Assembly: GCA_905233585.1 (NCBI GenBank)
Contig: CAJOFD010000005.1
Coordinates: forward strand, 32,647 to 96,646
Origin: an uncultured Bacteroidales bacterium
GTDB lineage: Bacteria > Bacteroidota > Bacteroidia > Bacteroidales > WCHB1-69
Length of the DNA: 64,000 nt
Direction of reading: 5' to 3'
Below are positions 29,700 to 41,990 of the stretch, one piece after another. Within the stretch, counting starts at the first letter, position 1; every line of letters begins with the position of its first letter. The notes under the pieces are model-generated. The model saw only the letters and a list, made by a program, of their open reading frames with translations. It had not been told where the DNA came from and made no database searches. Position numbers and translations under genes: made by a program.

Positions 29700-29721
29700 A
29701 ATTGTGAAAGTATTTTTATAA

Positions 29722-32156
<2,435 letters not shown>

Positions 32157-32158
32157 AT

Positions 32159-33208
32159 ATGAAATTTCTCTTTGTCATTCAAGGGGAAGGTAGGGGACAT
32201 TTTAGTCAAGCCATTGCTTTGCAGCAAAAATTGCAAGCCAATGGACATGAAGTAGAGCAGGTGCTTATCGGGAAAAGTCCTTTTCGTAAAATTCCCGATT
32301 ATGTAACATTGGGTTTTAAAGACAAAATTCAATATTTTGACAGTCCTAATTTTTTGCCAACAAAACGTTATACGCCGCTGTTATTGAGCATTGTTTATAA
32401 TTTATGGCATGCCAAAAGATATTTCGCTGCCATGCGTTTTTTAAAAAAAGCAATCAATCAGTCAAAGGCGAATAGGATAATCAATTTTTACGAACCATTG
32501 CTTGGTTTGACCTATAAACGATATGCACTTGTAAAACCAATGATTTGTGTTGCCCATCAATATACTTATTTGCATAAAGAGTATGCTTTCCCCAAATGTT
32601 TTTTTCTTCGCAAATATTTTTTAAAACGATTAACACAGATTACTGCATGGGGAGCCATGCGTAAAATTGGACTTTCTTTTGAATTTATGCCGGATTTGCC
32701 ACAGCAAAATTTGTACATCATTCCACCTTTGTTGCGACAGGATATTTTAAACGCAAAATCGGGACATATTGCACAAAAAGATTATTATTTAGTTTATTTG
32801 TTAAATCACGGATTTTTGCAAGATATTGAACATCATATTTTAAAAAAGAATATAATTGTATTTTCTGCCCAAGAAAAAACAATGAGAAATCCCCATATAC
32901 ACTTTCAGAAAATGGCGAATCAAGCTTTTGTAAATGCGTTATTGTCAGCCCAAGCAGTTGTAACTACGGCAGGTTTTGAAATGGTGGCTGAGGCTATGTT
33001 TTTAGATAAACCTTTGTTGTTGATACCTGTCAATTTTGAACAAAAAACCAATGCTTTTTCAGCTCAAAGAATAGGTAAGGTTATTGTTGCCAATAAGATA
33101 GATATGACTATTTTTGAGCAGTTTGTGGAAAATGCTCACTCAAATGATACTTTTGCCCAATGGGTGTTGCGGGAACAAAATCGCATTGATGATTTAATAA
33201 CAATGTAA
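32159..33208 (+). CDS. MurG-like glycosyltransferase family protein
   Basis: IQGEGRGHFSQAIALQQKLQANGHEV; C-terminal AVVTTAGFEMVAEAMFLDKPLLLIPV. Confidence 0.82.
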   Translation: MKFLFVIQGEGRGHFSQAIALQQKLQANGHEVEQVLIGKSPFRKIPDYVTLGFKDKIQYFDSPNFLPTKRYTPLLLSIVYNLWHAKRYFAAMRFLKKAINQSKANRIINFYEPLLGLTYKRYALVKPMICVAHQYTYLHKEYAFPKCFFLRKYFLKRLTQITAWGAMRKIGLSFEFMPDLPQQNLYIIPPLLRQDILNAKSGHIAQKDYYLVYLLNHGFLQDIEHHILKKNIIVFSAQEKTMRNPHIHFQKMANQAFVNALLSAQAVVTTAGFEMVAEAMFLDKPLLLIPVNFEQKTNAFSAQRIGKVIVANKIDMTIFEQFVENAHSNDTFAQWVLREQNRIDDLITM

Positions 33209-33448
33209 TTTGTTTAAAATCATATAATTATTTTTATTTTTCATTTTATCAATAAAAATAAAATAAAAAAAATTTATTTTTATATGAAATATTTGTAATA
33301 TATTGTATATTATTTATTTGTAAGAAAAAAATAAAAAAAAATCAAATTTTTGTTATTTTTTTTGGAAAATATGCAATAAATATAAAAATATATCGTTTTA
33401 TTTGGCAAAAATAATATAAAAAATACAAATAAAACTTAATATAAAAAT

Positions 33449-34753
33449 ATGTCATACTTATTTACATCAGAATCAGTATCGCAAGGTCACCCCGATAAAG
33501 TGGCAGACCAAATATCAGATGCTTTATTAGATGAATTTTTAAAAAGAGACCCCAATTCCAAGGTTGCTTGTGAAACTTTGGTAACTACTGGTTTGGTGGT
33601 TTGTGCAGGTGAAGTTAATACAACGGCATACGTAGATGTGCAACAAACTGCACGCAATGTGATAAAAGAAATAGGTTATACCAAAGGAGAATATATGTTT
33701 GAGGCAAACTCCTGTGGAGTTATTTCAACTATACATGAACAATCTCCCGATATTCATAGTGGAGTGGTGAAAGCCAAAAATGAAGAACAAGGTGCAGGGG
33801 ATCAAGGTATGATGTTTGGCTATGCTTGTGATGATATGGACAATTATATGCCATATACGATAGAATTGGCCAATCGTTTTATTGCCGAATTGACAAGAAT
33901 ACGCAAGGAAGGCCGCAGAATGAAATATTTGCGTCCCGATGCCAAAACTCAAGTTACCTTGGAATTTAATAAAAAAGGGAAACCTATTGCTATCAACACT
34001 TTGGTTTTCTCTGTTCAACATGATGATTTCTTGGGTGATGATGAAGTCATGCGTCAAACTATAGAAAATGATATTAAAAAGTTGGTGATTCCAGCAGTAA
34101 GAAAAAATTGTCCTTCTTTGTTAAGACGTTTATTTTCGTCTGATTATCGTTTGTATGTCAATCCATCGGGTAAATTTGTTATCGGTGGTCCTCATGGCGA
34201 TACGGGTTTGACGGGCAGAAAAATAATTGTAGATACTTATGGTGGCAAATGTCCTCATGGCGGTGGAGCTTTTTCAGGTAAGGACCCTTCAAAAGTAGAT
34301 AGATCGGCTGCCTACGCCGCAAGACATATTGCCAAAAACATTGTGGCAGCAGGTATTGCCAGTGAATGTACCGTTCAATTATCATATGCTATAGGTGTTG
34401 CACAACCTGTTGGTTTGTATATCAATACGAATGGAACAGCAAAAGTGAAACAAAACGGCAAACTGATAACAGATGAAGAAATCGCTCAAGTGGTTGGCAA
34501 AATGTTCGATTTGACACCGTTTGGTATCGTCAAACGTTTAGGCTTAACCAATCCGATTTATTTGGAAACGGCTTCTCGTGGTCATTTTGGCATTGCCTCT
34601 TATCCAAAAGAAGTGGAAGTTTTCTACAAAGGTAAAGATGTAAAAGTTAAAAAAATAGACGGAGAAGACAGATATTTCAAGGTGGTGGAATGCTATACTT
34701 GGGAAAAATTAGATTATGTTGATGCGTTGAAAAAGGCTTTTAAAATCAAATAA
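33449..34753 (+). CDS. metK: S-adenosylmethionine synthase
   Basis: [61 protein letters not shown]. Confidence 0.97.
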   Translation: MSYLFTSESVSQGHPDKVADQISDALLDEFLKRDPNSKVACETLVTTGLVVCAGEVNTTAYVDVQQTARNVIKEIGYTKGEYMFEANSCGVISTIHEQSPDIHSGVVKAKNEEQGAGDQGMMFGYACDDMDNYMPYTIELANRFIAELTRIRKEGRRMKYLRPDAKTQVTLEFNKKGKPIAINTLVFSVQHDDFLGDDEVMRQTIENDIKKLVIPAVRKNCPSLLRRLFSSDYRLYVNPSGKFVIGGPHGDTGLTGRKIIVDTYGGKCPHGGGAFSGKDPSKVDRSAAYAARHIAKNIVAAGIASECTVQLSYAIGVAQPVGLYINTNGTAKVKQNGKLITDEEIAQVVGKMFDLTPFGIVKRLGLTNPIYLETASRGHFGIASYPKEVEVFYKGKDVKVKKIDGEDRYFKVVECYTWEKLDYVDALKKAFKIK

Positions 34754-34873
34754 AAAAATAAAGCGGTTGATATAAAGATAAACAACCGCCCAATCATCAA
34801 CAAAATAAATTAATTACATAGTGTTATACGATAAAAAATAATTTTTGTTACAATAAAATAAAAAAAAATCGAT

Positions 34874-36325
34874 ATGAAAGCATTAGAACCTTCCGTTTTG
34901 TGGAACAATTTTCAGTCAATATGCGGTATTCCGCATCCTTCTAAACATGAAGAAAAAATAGTGTCATGGTTGTGCGACTGGGCAAAACAACACAACATCA
35001 GTGTCAGAAAAGATGAAACCGGTAACGTAATATTATCCAAACCGGCCACTCCCGGTATGGAAAATCGTAAGGGTGTAATTTTGCAAGCACACATAGATAT
35101 GGTGCCTCAAAAAAATGCGGATAAAAATCACGATTTCACCAAGGACCCTATAGAGATGATGGTTGGTGAAGACGGTTGGGTGAGAGCCAATGGTACCACC
35201 TTGGGTGCCGATGACGGTATCGGCTGTGCTGCCGCATTGAGCGTATTGGAATCCACCGATATTGCCCATGGTCCAATAGAAGTATTGATAACTATAGACG
35301 AAGAAACAGGTATGACTGGAGCCTTTGGTTTGAAAACCGGAGAATTTAAAGGTGACATTCTGTTGAATTTAGATTCTGAAACAGAGGGCGAACTTTATGT
35401 AGGGTGTGCAGGTGGTTTGGATGCCAATATTTCTTTTGATTACAAACAAATGCCTGTTCCTGCCAATACCAACGCTTTCCAATTGGAAGTAAAGGGATTG
35501 AGAGGCGGACATTCCGGTATGGATATAGATTGTGGCAACGGTAATGCCAATAAAATTATCATTCGTTTCTTGAAACTCATTGTCCGCAAATATCAAGTTG
35601 CATTGGCATCGATAAATGGCGGTAGTTTGAGAAATGCCATTCCAAGAGAAGCGTTTGCTGTCATTTTGGTTCCAAGCAATAATGTTGAAGCCGTAAAACA
35701 AGAAATGCAAGCATTTTTGCCAATAGTACAAAAAGAGTTATCAGCCACAGAACCTGATTTGACAATGAATTTATTGCCGGCAGATATGCCAAATCATATC
35801 ATCGAACAACAAGTAGCCGAAAATATGATAGACGCTGTTTATGCTTGTCCCAATGGAGTGATGAGAATGAGCGATTCTATGGCTAATCTGGTGGAAACTT
35901 CTACCAATTTGGCTATTGTCAAATCCAATGGAAACACGATAGACATATCTTGTCTGCTCAGAAGTTCAGTAGATTCAGCAAAAGAAGACTTGATGGAAAT
36001 GATGGAATCGTTGTTCAGATTGGCAGGGGCAACATCTAAATTTACTGGCGGATACCCGGGCTGGAAACCCAATATGGATTCCCCGATTTTGCATACCATG
36101 ATGGATACCTACAAAAGATTGTATGGCACAGACGCTAAAATAATGGCTATACATGCCGGATTGGAATGCGGTTTGTTGGGAGGTAAATATCCTCACTGGG
36201 ATATGATTTCGTTTGGTCCGACAATTCTGAATCCCCATTCTCCAAATGAGAGAGTAAATATAGAAAGTGTAGAAAAATTCTGGAGATTCTTGGTAGAAAC
36301 ACTGAAAAACATTCCTGTAAAATAA
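34874..36325 (+). CDS. Aminoacyl-histidine dipeptidase (PepD-like, M20)
   Basis: GVILQAHIDMVPQK, LGADDGIGCAAAL, TIDEETGMTGAFGL. Confidence 0.92.
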   Translation: MKALEPSVLWNNFQSICGIPHPSKHEEKIVSWLCDWAKQHNISVRKDETGNVILSKPATPGMENRKGVILQAHIDMVPQKNADKNHDFTKDPIEMMVGEDGWVRANGTTLGADDGIGCAAALSVLESTDIAHGPIEVLITIDEETGMTGAFGLKTGEFKGDILLNLDSETEGELYVGCAGGLDANISFDYKQMPVPANTNAFQLEVKGLRGGHSGMDIDCGNGNANKIIIRFLKLIVRKYQVALASINGGSLRNAIPREAFAVILVPSNNVEAVKQEMQAFLPIVQKELSATEPDLTMNLLPADMPNHIIEQQVAENMIDAVYACPNGVMRMSDSMANLVETSTNLAIVKSNGNTIDISCLLRSSVDSAKEDLMEMMESLFRLAGATSKFTGGYPGWKPNMDSPILHTMMDTYKRLYGTDAKIMAIHAGLECGLLGGKYPHWDMISFGPTILNPHSPNERVNIESVEKFWRFLVETLKNIPVK

Positions 36326-36346
36326 AAAAACTAACATTTCACGAAT

Positions 36347-36385
36347 GCAGCATAGAAAGTTTTTAGCTTTTTGTGCTGCTTTTTT
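36347..36385 (+). terminator. Intrinsic terminator after the dipeptidase gene
   Basis: GCAGCA...TGCTGC with extended pairing then T6. Confidence 0.7.
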
Positions 36386-36480
36386 ATGGCATAGGGGAGT
36401 TTTTGTCCTGAAGCAATGAAAAATAATGTTACCTTTGCATGCAAAATGACAATAACTTATATGTAAGAAAAATCCCGACC

Positions 36481-37404
36481 ATGAATTTGAAATCATTAAT
36501 ACTAAATTATCTGAAAGGTGTAGCCATGGGTGCCGCCGATGTTGTTCCGGGGGTCTCAGGGGGAACCATTGCATTTATCACAGGTATATATGAGCGACTG
36601 ATAGCAGCGATAAAAAGTTTCAATCTGACTACTTTGAAATTGTTGCTCAGAGGCAAATTCGTGCAGTTTTGGCAGGCCATAGACGGAACCTTTTTACTAT
36701 CGCTGTTTTTGGGTATCGCCACCAGTTTTCTGTCATTGTCCAAAGTGATAACATGGCTCTTGGTGCAGTATCCGGATTTGGTGTGGGCGTTTTTCTTCGG
36801 TTTAATCCTGGCTTCGACCTATTTTGTCGGGAAGACGGTGAAATGGAACCTCAAAACCATTGTTGTATTTTTGCTGTTTGCCGTATTGTCGTTTATCATC
36901 ACAGCACCTACCAATGAGCCGTTGAATACCTCCGGAGCGTTGTGGTATATATTCCTTTGTGGGGCGATAGCCATTTGTGCGATGATATTACCGGGTATTT
37001 CGGGCAGTTTCATACTTGTGCTGTTGGGACAATATATGTATATCATGTCGGCGTTGTCTGAGTTGCAATTGCTGATAATAGGCGTATTTATCTGCGGTGC
37101 CGTTGTCGGGTTGCTGAGCTTTGCCAATCTGCTGTCTTGGTTGTTCAAACATTATGAAAAGATAACCTTGGCGGCCTTGACAGGCTTTATGTTCGGCTCC
37201 CTGAACAAAATCTGGCCGTGGAAAAGCACCTTGACGTTTTACACAAAAGGAGAACAGCAGTTTCCATTAACACAGCAGAACATCTTGCCTCAAGCCGACG
37301 GACAATTTTGGTTTGCCGTAGGTTTGATAATATTCGGATTTGTGTTGATATTTGCCATAGAATGGATTGCAGGACAATTAAAAAAAGAAAATAACAAACA
37401 ATGA
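36481..37404 (+). CDS. DUF368 membrane protein
   Basis: LKGVAMGAADVVPGVSGGTIAFITGIYERLI, ICAMILPGISGSFILVLLGQY. Confidence 0.92.
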   Translation: MNLKSLILNYLKGVAMGAADVVPGVSGGTIAFITGIYERLIAAIKSFNLTTLKLLLRGKFVQFWQAIDGTFLLSLFLGIATSFLSLSKVITWLLVQYPDLVWAFFFGLILASTYFVGKTVKWNLKTIVVFLLFAVLSFIITAPTNEPLNTSGALWYIFLCGAIAICAMILPGISGSFILVLLGQYMYIMSALSELQLLIIGVFICGAVVGLLSFANLLSWLFKHYEKITLAALTGFMFGSLNKIWPWKSTLTFYTKGEQQFPLTQQNILPQADGQFWFAVGLIIFGFVLIFAIEWIAGQLKKENNKQ

Positions 37405-38168
37405 GATTATACGGATTGATAGGAAAAAATCTGGGGCATTCGTGGTCGGCGAACTATTTCAAAAGAAAGTTCAAGAAAGAGAATATTACCGATGCGAAAT
37501 TCCGCATGTTTGAACTTGAGGATCTATCCGAACTTATGCCTCTCATTCAATCAAAGCCCGAATTGTGCGGTTTCACGGTAACGGCACCGTTTAAACAAGC
37601 CATTATACCTTATTTGCACAGCATATCGGAGACTGCCCAAGAGGTAGGAGCGGTAAATGTTGTCAAGGTAAAAAGAACTCCCAGCGGAAAAATAAGATTG
37701 CATGGAGGCAATAGCGATTATGCAGGCTTTGAAGAGCTTATCGTCCAACACTATTTTGAACTGGACCGTCCTGCCATAGTCTTGGGCAACGGCGGAGCCG
37801 CCAAAGCGGTGTGTTATGTCTTAATGTATTGTGGCATAGATTATACTATCGTTTCAAGGACAAAGACCGCCAACACGATAAGCTATGAAGAATTGACCGA
37901 TGATATGTTGCGGCAGGCCGCTTTGATTGTCAATGCGACGCCGCTGGGCTCGTCGCCATATATCAACGAGTGTCCGGATATTAATTATGACTGTTTGTCC
38001 GAAAGACATACCTTGATAGATTTGAATTACAACCCAAGGATAACCTTGTTTATGCAAAAAGGCAGAGAAAAAGGGGCTTATGCCGTCAACGGATATGAGA
38101 TGTTGGTTAAACAGGCAGAAGGCGCTTGGGAGTTTTGGACATCAAAAAAGAAAACCTATATCATATGA
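37401..38168 (+). CDS. aroE: Shikimate dehydrogenase
   Basis: LIGKNLGHSWSANYF, GFTVTAPFKQAIIPY, LGNGGAAKAVCYVL, NATPLG. Confidence 0.92.
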   Translation: MRLYGLIGKNLGHSWSANYFKRKFKKENITDAKFRMFELEDLSELMPLIQSKPELCGFTVTAPFKQAIIPYLHSISETAQEVGAVNVVKVKRTPSGKIRLHGGNSDYAGFEELIVQHYFELDRPAIVLGNGGAAKAVCYVLMYCGIDYTIVSRTKTANTISYEELTDDMLRQAALIVNATPLGSSPYINECPDINYDCLSERHTLIDLNYNPRITLFMQKGREKGAYAVNGYEMLVKQAEGAWEFWTSKKKTYII

Positions 38169-39229
38169 TAGAAAACAAAGAGAAGACTAATCTCGACGCA
38201 TACGGTGAGTTCGGGTTGATAGATTTATTAACCAAAGAAATCAAGTTAAAGAACAAGAGTTCCATCATGGGAGTGGGGGACGATGCCGCCATTATCGACA
38301 GCGGCAACAGACTGCAATTGGTTTCAACAGACCTGTTGGTGGAAGGCATTCATTTTGATATGCACTATACTCCCTTAAGGCATTTGGGCTACAAGGCTAT
38401 TGCGAGCAATTTGTCAGACATCGCCGCCATGAACGCCAAGCCCGAACAGGTGTTGGTGGGTATTGCCGTTTCGTCCAAATATACCGTTGAGGCCATAGAA
38501 GAGTTGTATCTGGGTATGCGCATATGCTGCCAACGCTACGGTGTGGACTTGGTCGGGGGCGACACGACATCAAGTGCGGGCGGATTATTCATCTCGGTAA
38601 CCGTCATAGGCTATGCCTCCGAGGAAAAAATAGTGAAGAGAAGTACGGCGAACGAACATGATTTGATTTGTGTGAGCGGGGACTTGGGCTCCGCATATAT
38701 GGGTCTGCTGATTTTGGAAAGAGAGAAGCAAGTCTTTTTGGCAAATCCGCAGGCACAACCTGATTTGGAGGGTTTTGACTATGTCTTGGAGCGTCAGCTG
38801 AAGCCTGAACCCCGTCTGGATATTGTTCAAATATTGGAGGAAAAAGACATTGTGCCGACGTCCATGATAGATATTTCTGACGGATTGGCGTCCGAGATTA
38901 TGCACATATGCAAGGAATCGGACAAGGGATGCCGTCTCTACGAAGAGAAAATACCCATCGACACCAAGACATACGATTCCTGCTTGGAGTTCGGCATTAC
39001 TCCTTCGGTGGCGGCACTCAACGGGGGCGAAGACTATGAGTTGCTGTTCACCATCAGACAAGATGATTACGAAAAGATAAAACACTCCCCGGATATCACC
39101 GTTATAGGTTACATCACCGAAAAGGCAGAAGGTTGTTCCCTGATAACCAAAGATGACAAACTGATAGAACTCAAGGCGCAGGGCTGGAATGCCTTTGTCA
39201 AACATACTAATGATGAAAAAGCGGAATAG
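38165..39229 (+). CDS. thiL: Thiamine-phosphate kinase
   Basis: GVGDDAAIID, STDLLVEGIHFDM, NLSDIAAMNAKPEQVLVGI, LVGGDTT. Confidence 0.93.
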   Translation: MIENKEKTNLDAYGEFGLIDLLTKEIKLKNKSSIMGVGDDAAIIDSGNRLQLVSTDLLVEGIHFDMHYTPLRHLGYKAIASNLSDIAAMNAKPEQVLVGIAVSSKYTVEAIEELYLGMRICCQRYGVDLVGGDTTSSAGGLFISVTVIGYASEEKIVKRSTANEHDLICVSGDLGSAYMGLLILEREKQVFLANPQAQPDLEGFDYVLERQLKPEPRLDIVQILEEKDIVPTSMIDISDGLASEIMHICKESDKGCRLYEEKIPIDTKTYDSCLEFGITPSVAALNGGEDYELLFTIRQDDYEKIKHSPDITVIGYITEKAEGCSLITKDDKLIELKAQGWNAFVKHTNDEKAE

Positions 39230-39701
39230 ACTGTTCATTGCCTTGGTTGCCATGACACTTATAGTGGCGATGTTGTCTTGCCGCAAGCGGGACAAATATC
39301 CAGATGAGCCCTATCTGGAGTTTAGGAGTCTGACCAAAATAGACAACGGCACCCCGATAGACAATGAGGCGTTGCTGACAACCTATTTCACCGACGGCAA
39401 GGGCAATATCGGCGCCATAGGCGATGATACCGCCAAGAATTTTTTTATCACTTATTACGAACTGCAAAACGGCACATGGGTGGCTCCCGAGGAGTTCGCC
39501 GAGAGTTTTCATGTCTGTCTGCCGCAAATGCTGCCTTCCGGCATCGAGGAAGCCTTGGACGGCGAAATCGAGTTGAAGATTAACATCAACAACCCGTATT
39601 CTACTTTTGACACAATTAGGTTCGAGTGTTATGTCAAAGACAGAAACAATCTCAAAAGCAATATCATTACCACAGATTCATTAATTATAAAAAAAAAATA
39701 A
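39210..39701 (+). CDS. Hypothetical lipoprotein
   Basis: LIVAMLSCRKRDKYPDEP lipobox; overlaps the thiL end. Confidence 0.7.
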   Translation: MMKKRNRLFIALVAMTLIVAMLSCRKRDKYPDEPYLEFRSLTKIDNGTPIDNEALLTTYFTDGKGNIGAIGDDTAKNFFITYYELQNGTWVAPEEFAESFHVCLPQMLPSGIEEALDGEIELKININNPYSTFDTIRFECYVKDRNNLKSNIITTDSLIIKKK

Positions 39702-39704
39702 TAT

Positions 39705-41234
39705 ATGATACCATTTCAGCATATAGAGAAATTTATATTTAACGATAAGCCTATCAAACTTGCGGACAATATAATGGAACATGTGGAAAAATCGTACCAT
39801 TTTTTGGAGAATTTTTCGCGGGATAAGATCATTTATGGCGTGAACACGGGCTTTGGTCCCATGGCACAGTACAGGATTATCGCCAAAGATTTGAATGCTC
39901 TTCAATATAATATAGTACGCAGCCATTCGAGCGGGACAGGTCCGTCGTTGAAGCCGATAGAAGTCAAAGCGGCGATGCTGACACGTCTATTTACCTTTAT
40001 ACGTGGCTACTCGGGGGTACACCCTCAGGTTGTTGAGCAGTTGCTTACCTTTATCAACAAAGGCATTTATCCGTACATACCCGAACACGGGAGTGTCGGC
40101 GCAAGCGGTGATTTGGTGCAGTTGGCACATCTGGCACTGGCGCTGATAGGCGAGGGCGAAGTTTTTTATCAAGGGCAATGGCAGCCGACAGACATCGTGC
40201 TATTCAATGAAGGCATCAAACCTTTGCGATTGCACTTGCGCGACGGTTTGGCATTGTGTAACGGAACGGCGGTGATGACCGCTATCGGTTTGGTCAATAT
40301 TCACCAAAGCCGCAAACTGTTGCATTTCGCCATGCTGACCTCATTGCTGATTAACGAAATCGCTTCTTCGTACGATGACTGTTTTGCGGAAAAATTAAAC
40401 AATCTCAAATTCCACAAGGGACAACAAAACGTGGCGGCGACCATACGAAAAATGGCCGAGGGGAGCCGTTGCCTCAGAGACAGACAACAGGAATTGTACG
40501 AACAAAAGCATTCGGAAAAAATCTTGGACGCAAAAGTGCAGCCCTATTATTCTTTGCGTTGTGTGCCGCAAGTGCTCGGACCCGTCTGGGATACCATCGA
40601 CAATGCGCAGGAAGTCATCATGAACGAATTTAACTCCATCGATGACAATCCGATTGTCGATATGAAGACCAAGAATGTTTACCACGGCGGGAATTTTCAC
40701 GGCGACTACGTATCTTTGGAGATGGACAAGCTGAAAATAGCCGTCACCAAACTGACCATGCTTGCCGAACGTCAGCTCAATTACATCTGCCACGACAGAA
40801 TCAACGGCATTTTGCCGCCATTTGCCAACTTGGGCAAATTGGGGCTCAACTACGGCATTCAAGCCATGCAGTTTACGGCGACCAGCACCACCGCCGAATC
40901 GCAGACACTATCCAATCCGATGTATGTGCATTCTATCCCAAACAACAATGACAATCAGGACATCGTTTCTATGGGTACGAACTCCGCCTTGTTGGCAAGA
41001 AAGGTGATAGACAACGCTTTTCAGGTGATGGCAATATATTCCATCGGGCTGGCTCAAGCCGTAGATTGTCTGAAATTAAAGAGAAAACTGTCTAAACAAA
41101 CTTCCGCCTTCTATCAAAAGATCAGAAAAATCGTCCCCACATTCGTTGACGACACGCCTAAATATCAAGATATACAAAATGTATATAATTGGCTCATCAG
41201 CGAACAGGAAGAAACAGAATTAGAACTGCAATAG
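39705..41234 (+). CDS. Aromatic amino acid ammonia-lyase, resembling Flavobacterium tyrosine ammonia-lyase
   Basis: IIYGVNTGFGPMAQYRI, LQYNIVRSHSSGTGP, GSVGASGDLVQLAHL (MIO ASG), YHGGNFHGDYVSLEMDKLKIAVTKLTMLAERQLNY. Confidence 0.88.
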   Translation: MIPFQHIEKFIFNDKPIKLADNIMEHVEKSYHFLENFSRDKIIYGVNTGFGPMAQYRIIAKDLNALQYNIVRSHSSGTGPSLKPIEVKAAMLTRLFTFIRGYSGVHPQVVEQLLTFINKGIYPYIPEHGSVGASGDLVQLAHLALALIGEGEVFYQGQWQPTDIVLFNEGIKPLRLHLRDGLALCNGTAVMTAIGLVNIHQSRKLLHFAMLTSLLINEIASSYDDCFAEKLNNLKFHKGQQNVAATIRKMAEGSRCLRDRQQELYEQKHSEKILDAKVQPYYSLRCVPQVLGPVWDTIDNAQEVIMNEFNSIDDNPIVDMKTKNVYHGGNFHGDYVSLEMDKLKIAVTKLTMLAERQLNYICHDRINGILPPFANLGKLGLNYGIQAMQFTATSTTAESQTLSNPMYVHSIPNNNDNQDIVSMGTNSALLARKVIDNAFQVMAIYSIGLAQAVDCLKLKRKLSKQTSAFYQKIRKIVPTFVDDTPKYQDIQNVYNWLISEQEETELELQ

Positions 41235-41312
41235 TTGAGAGGGGAGAAGTTAAAATTTTGAGTTGAGAGGTGAGAAATGAGAGTTGAGAAGTTAAAAATT
41301 TGGAAATAATAT
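41235..41312. repeat. Degenerate simple repeat (GAGTTGAGAGGTGAGAAATGAGAG type)
   Basis: Inverted relative to the 43746-43790 tract. Confidence 0.75.
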
Positions 41313-41389
41313 ATGCTCGCCGGGAGGCGAAGAGTGAGAATTTTAATTGATAATTTTTTTTGTTTTTAAATTATATTTATTTCTATTGT

Positions 41390-41420
41390 GGAGACGTGCT
41401 TCGGCATGTCTCCCTTTTTT
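41390..41420 (+). terminator. Intrinsic terminator with UUCG loop downstream of the lyase gene
   Basis: GGAGACGTGC-TTCG-GCATGTCTCC-C-T6. Confidence 0.85.
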
Positions 41421-41483
41421 ATACTTTTTTGTAAGGACACATTGAATGTGTCCGCTATTATGTATCTTTATTTGAGATTATCT

Positions 41484-41560
41484 AATCGGACGCACGCAGT
41501 GCGTCCTTACATTAATATTAATATATCATCGCCAATGTGCCATGATATTTCTTTATATTA
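41484..41560. repeat. Direct repeat with GGACGCACGCAGTGCGTCC palindrome, copy A
   Basis: tcggacgcacgc[a/g]gtgcgtccttacattaatattaatatatcatcgc repeated at 41823-41885. Confidence 0.85.
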
Positions 41561-41568
41561 AGAATTCA

Positions 41569-41821
41569 TGCGGTTTAGAGTTATTTTTGTAAAAAATGTG
41601 AAACTTGGAGCGTATAAAAACTGCTTGAAAGAATGGGCTGGCAAATTTGTAAGTCCGCATTCTTTAAACATTATATCTACAAGATAAGTTACTATATCCT
41701 ATGAAAGAAATAATGTTGTTGCAGTTTTAGCGACAAGTTTCCCCATTTTTAGAAAATGTTTCTCACCGCGAAACCCTTTCTTTGCCAACCTTTCTTTGGG
41801 GTTCTCAAAGAAAGGTTGATA
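41569..41821. repeat. Shared inverted-repeat intergenic element, copy 2
   Basis: Homologous to 15355-15613; inverted repeat 41600-41741 and hairpin 41786-41818. Confidence 0.85.
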
Positions 41822-41822
41822 T

Positions 41823-41885
41823 ATCGGACGCACGCGGTGCGTCCTTACATTAATATTAATATATCATCGCAAATGTGCCATGTTA
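41823..41885. repeat. Direct repeat with GGACGCACGCGGTGCGTCC palindrome, copy B
   Basis: Second copy of 41484-41560. Confidence 0.85.
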
Positions 41886-41990
41886 CTTTTTAACATAAAA
41901 AATATATATCGCATTATTGCGATAATATTTCTTTATAAGAAATATTAATTCTAATTTTTCATTTCTTATTTATCAATTTTTCAAGACCAA

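Noticed and set aside
28884-29720. tRNA or other standard ncRNA in the large gap
   Set aside because: No cloverleaf, T-loop (GGTTCRA) or CCA end recognised.
33209-33448. Possible SAM riboswitch upstream of metK
   Set aside because: The region is extremely AT-rich with no SAM-I/SAM-II-like conserved core visible to me.
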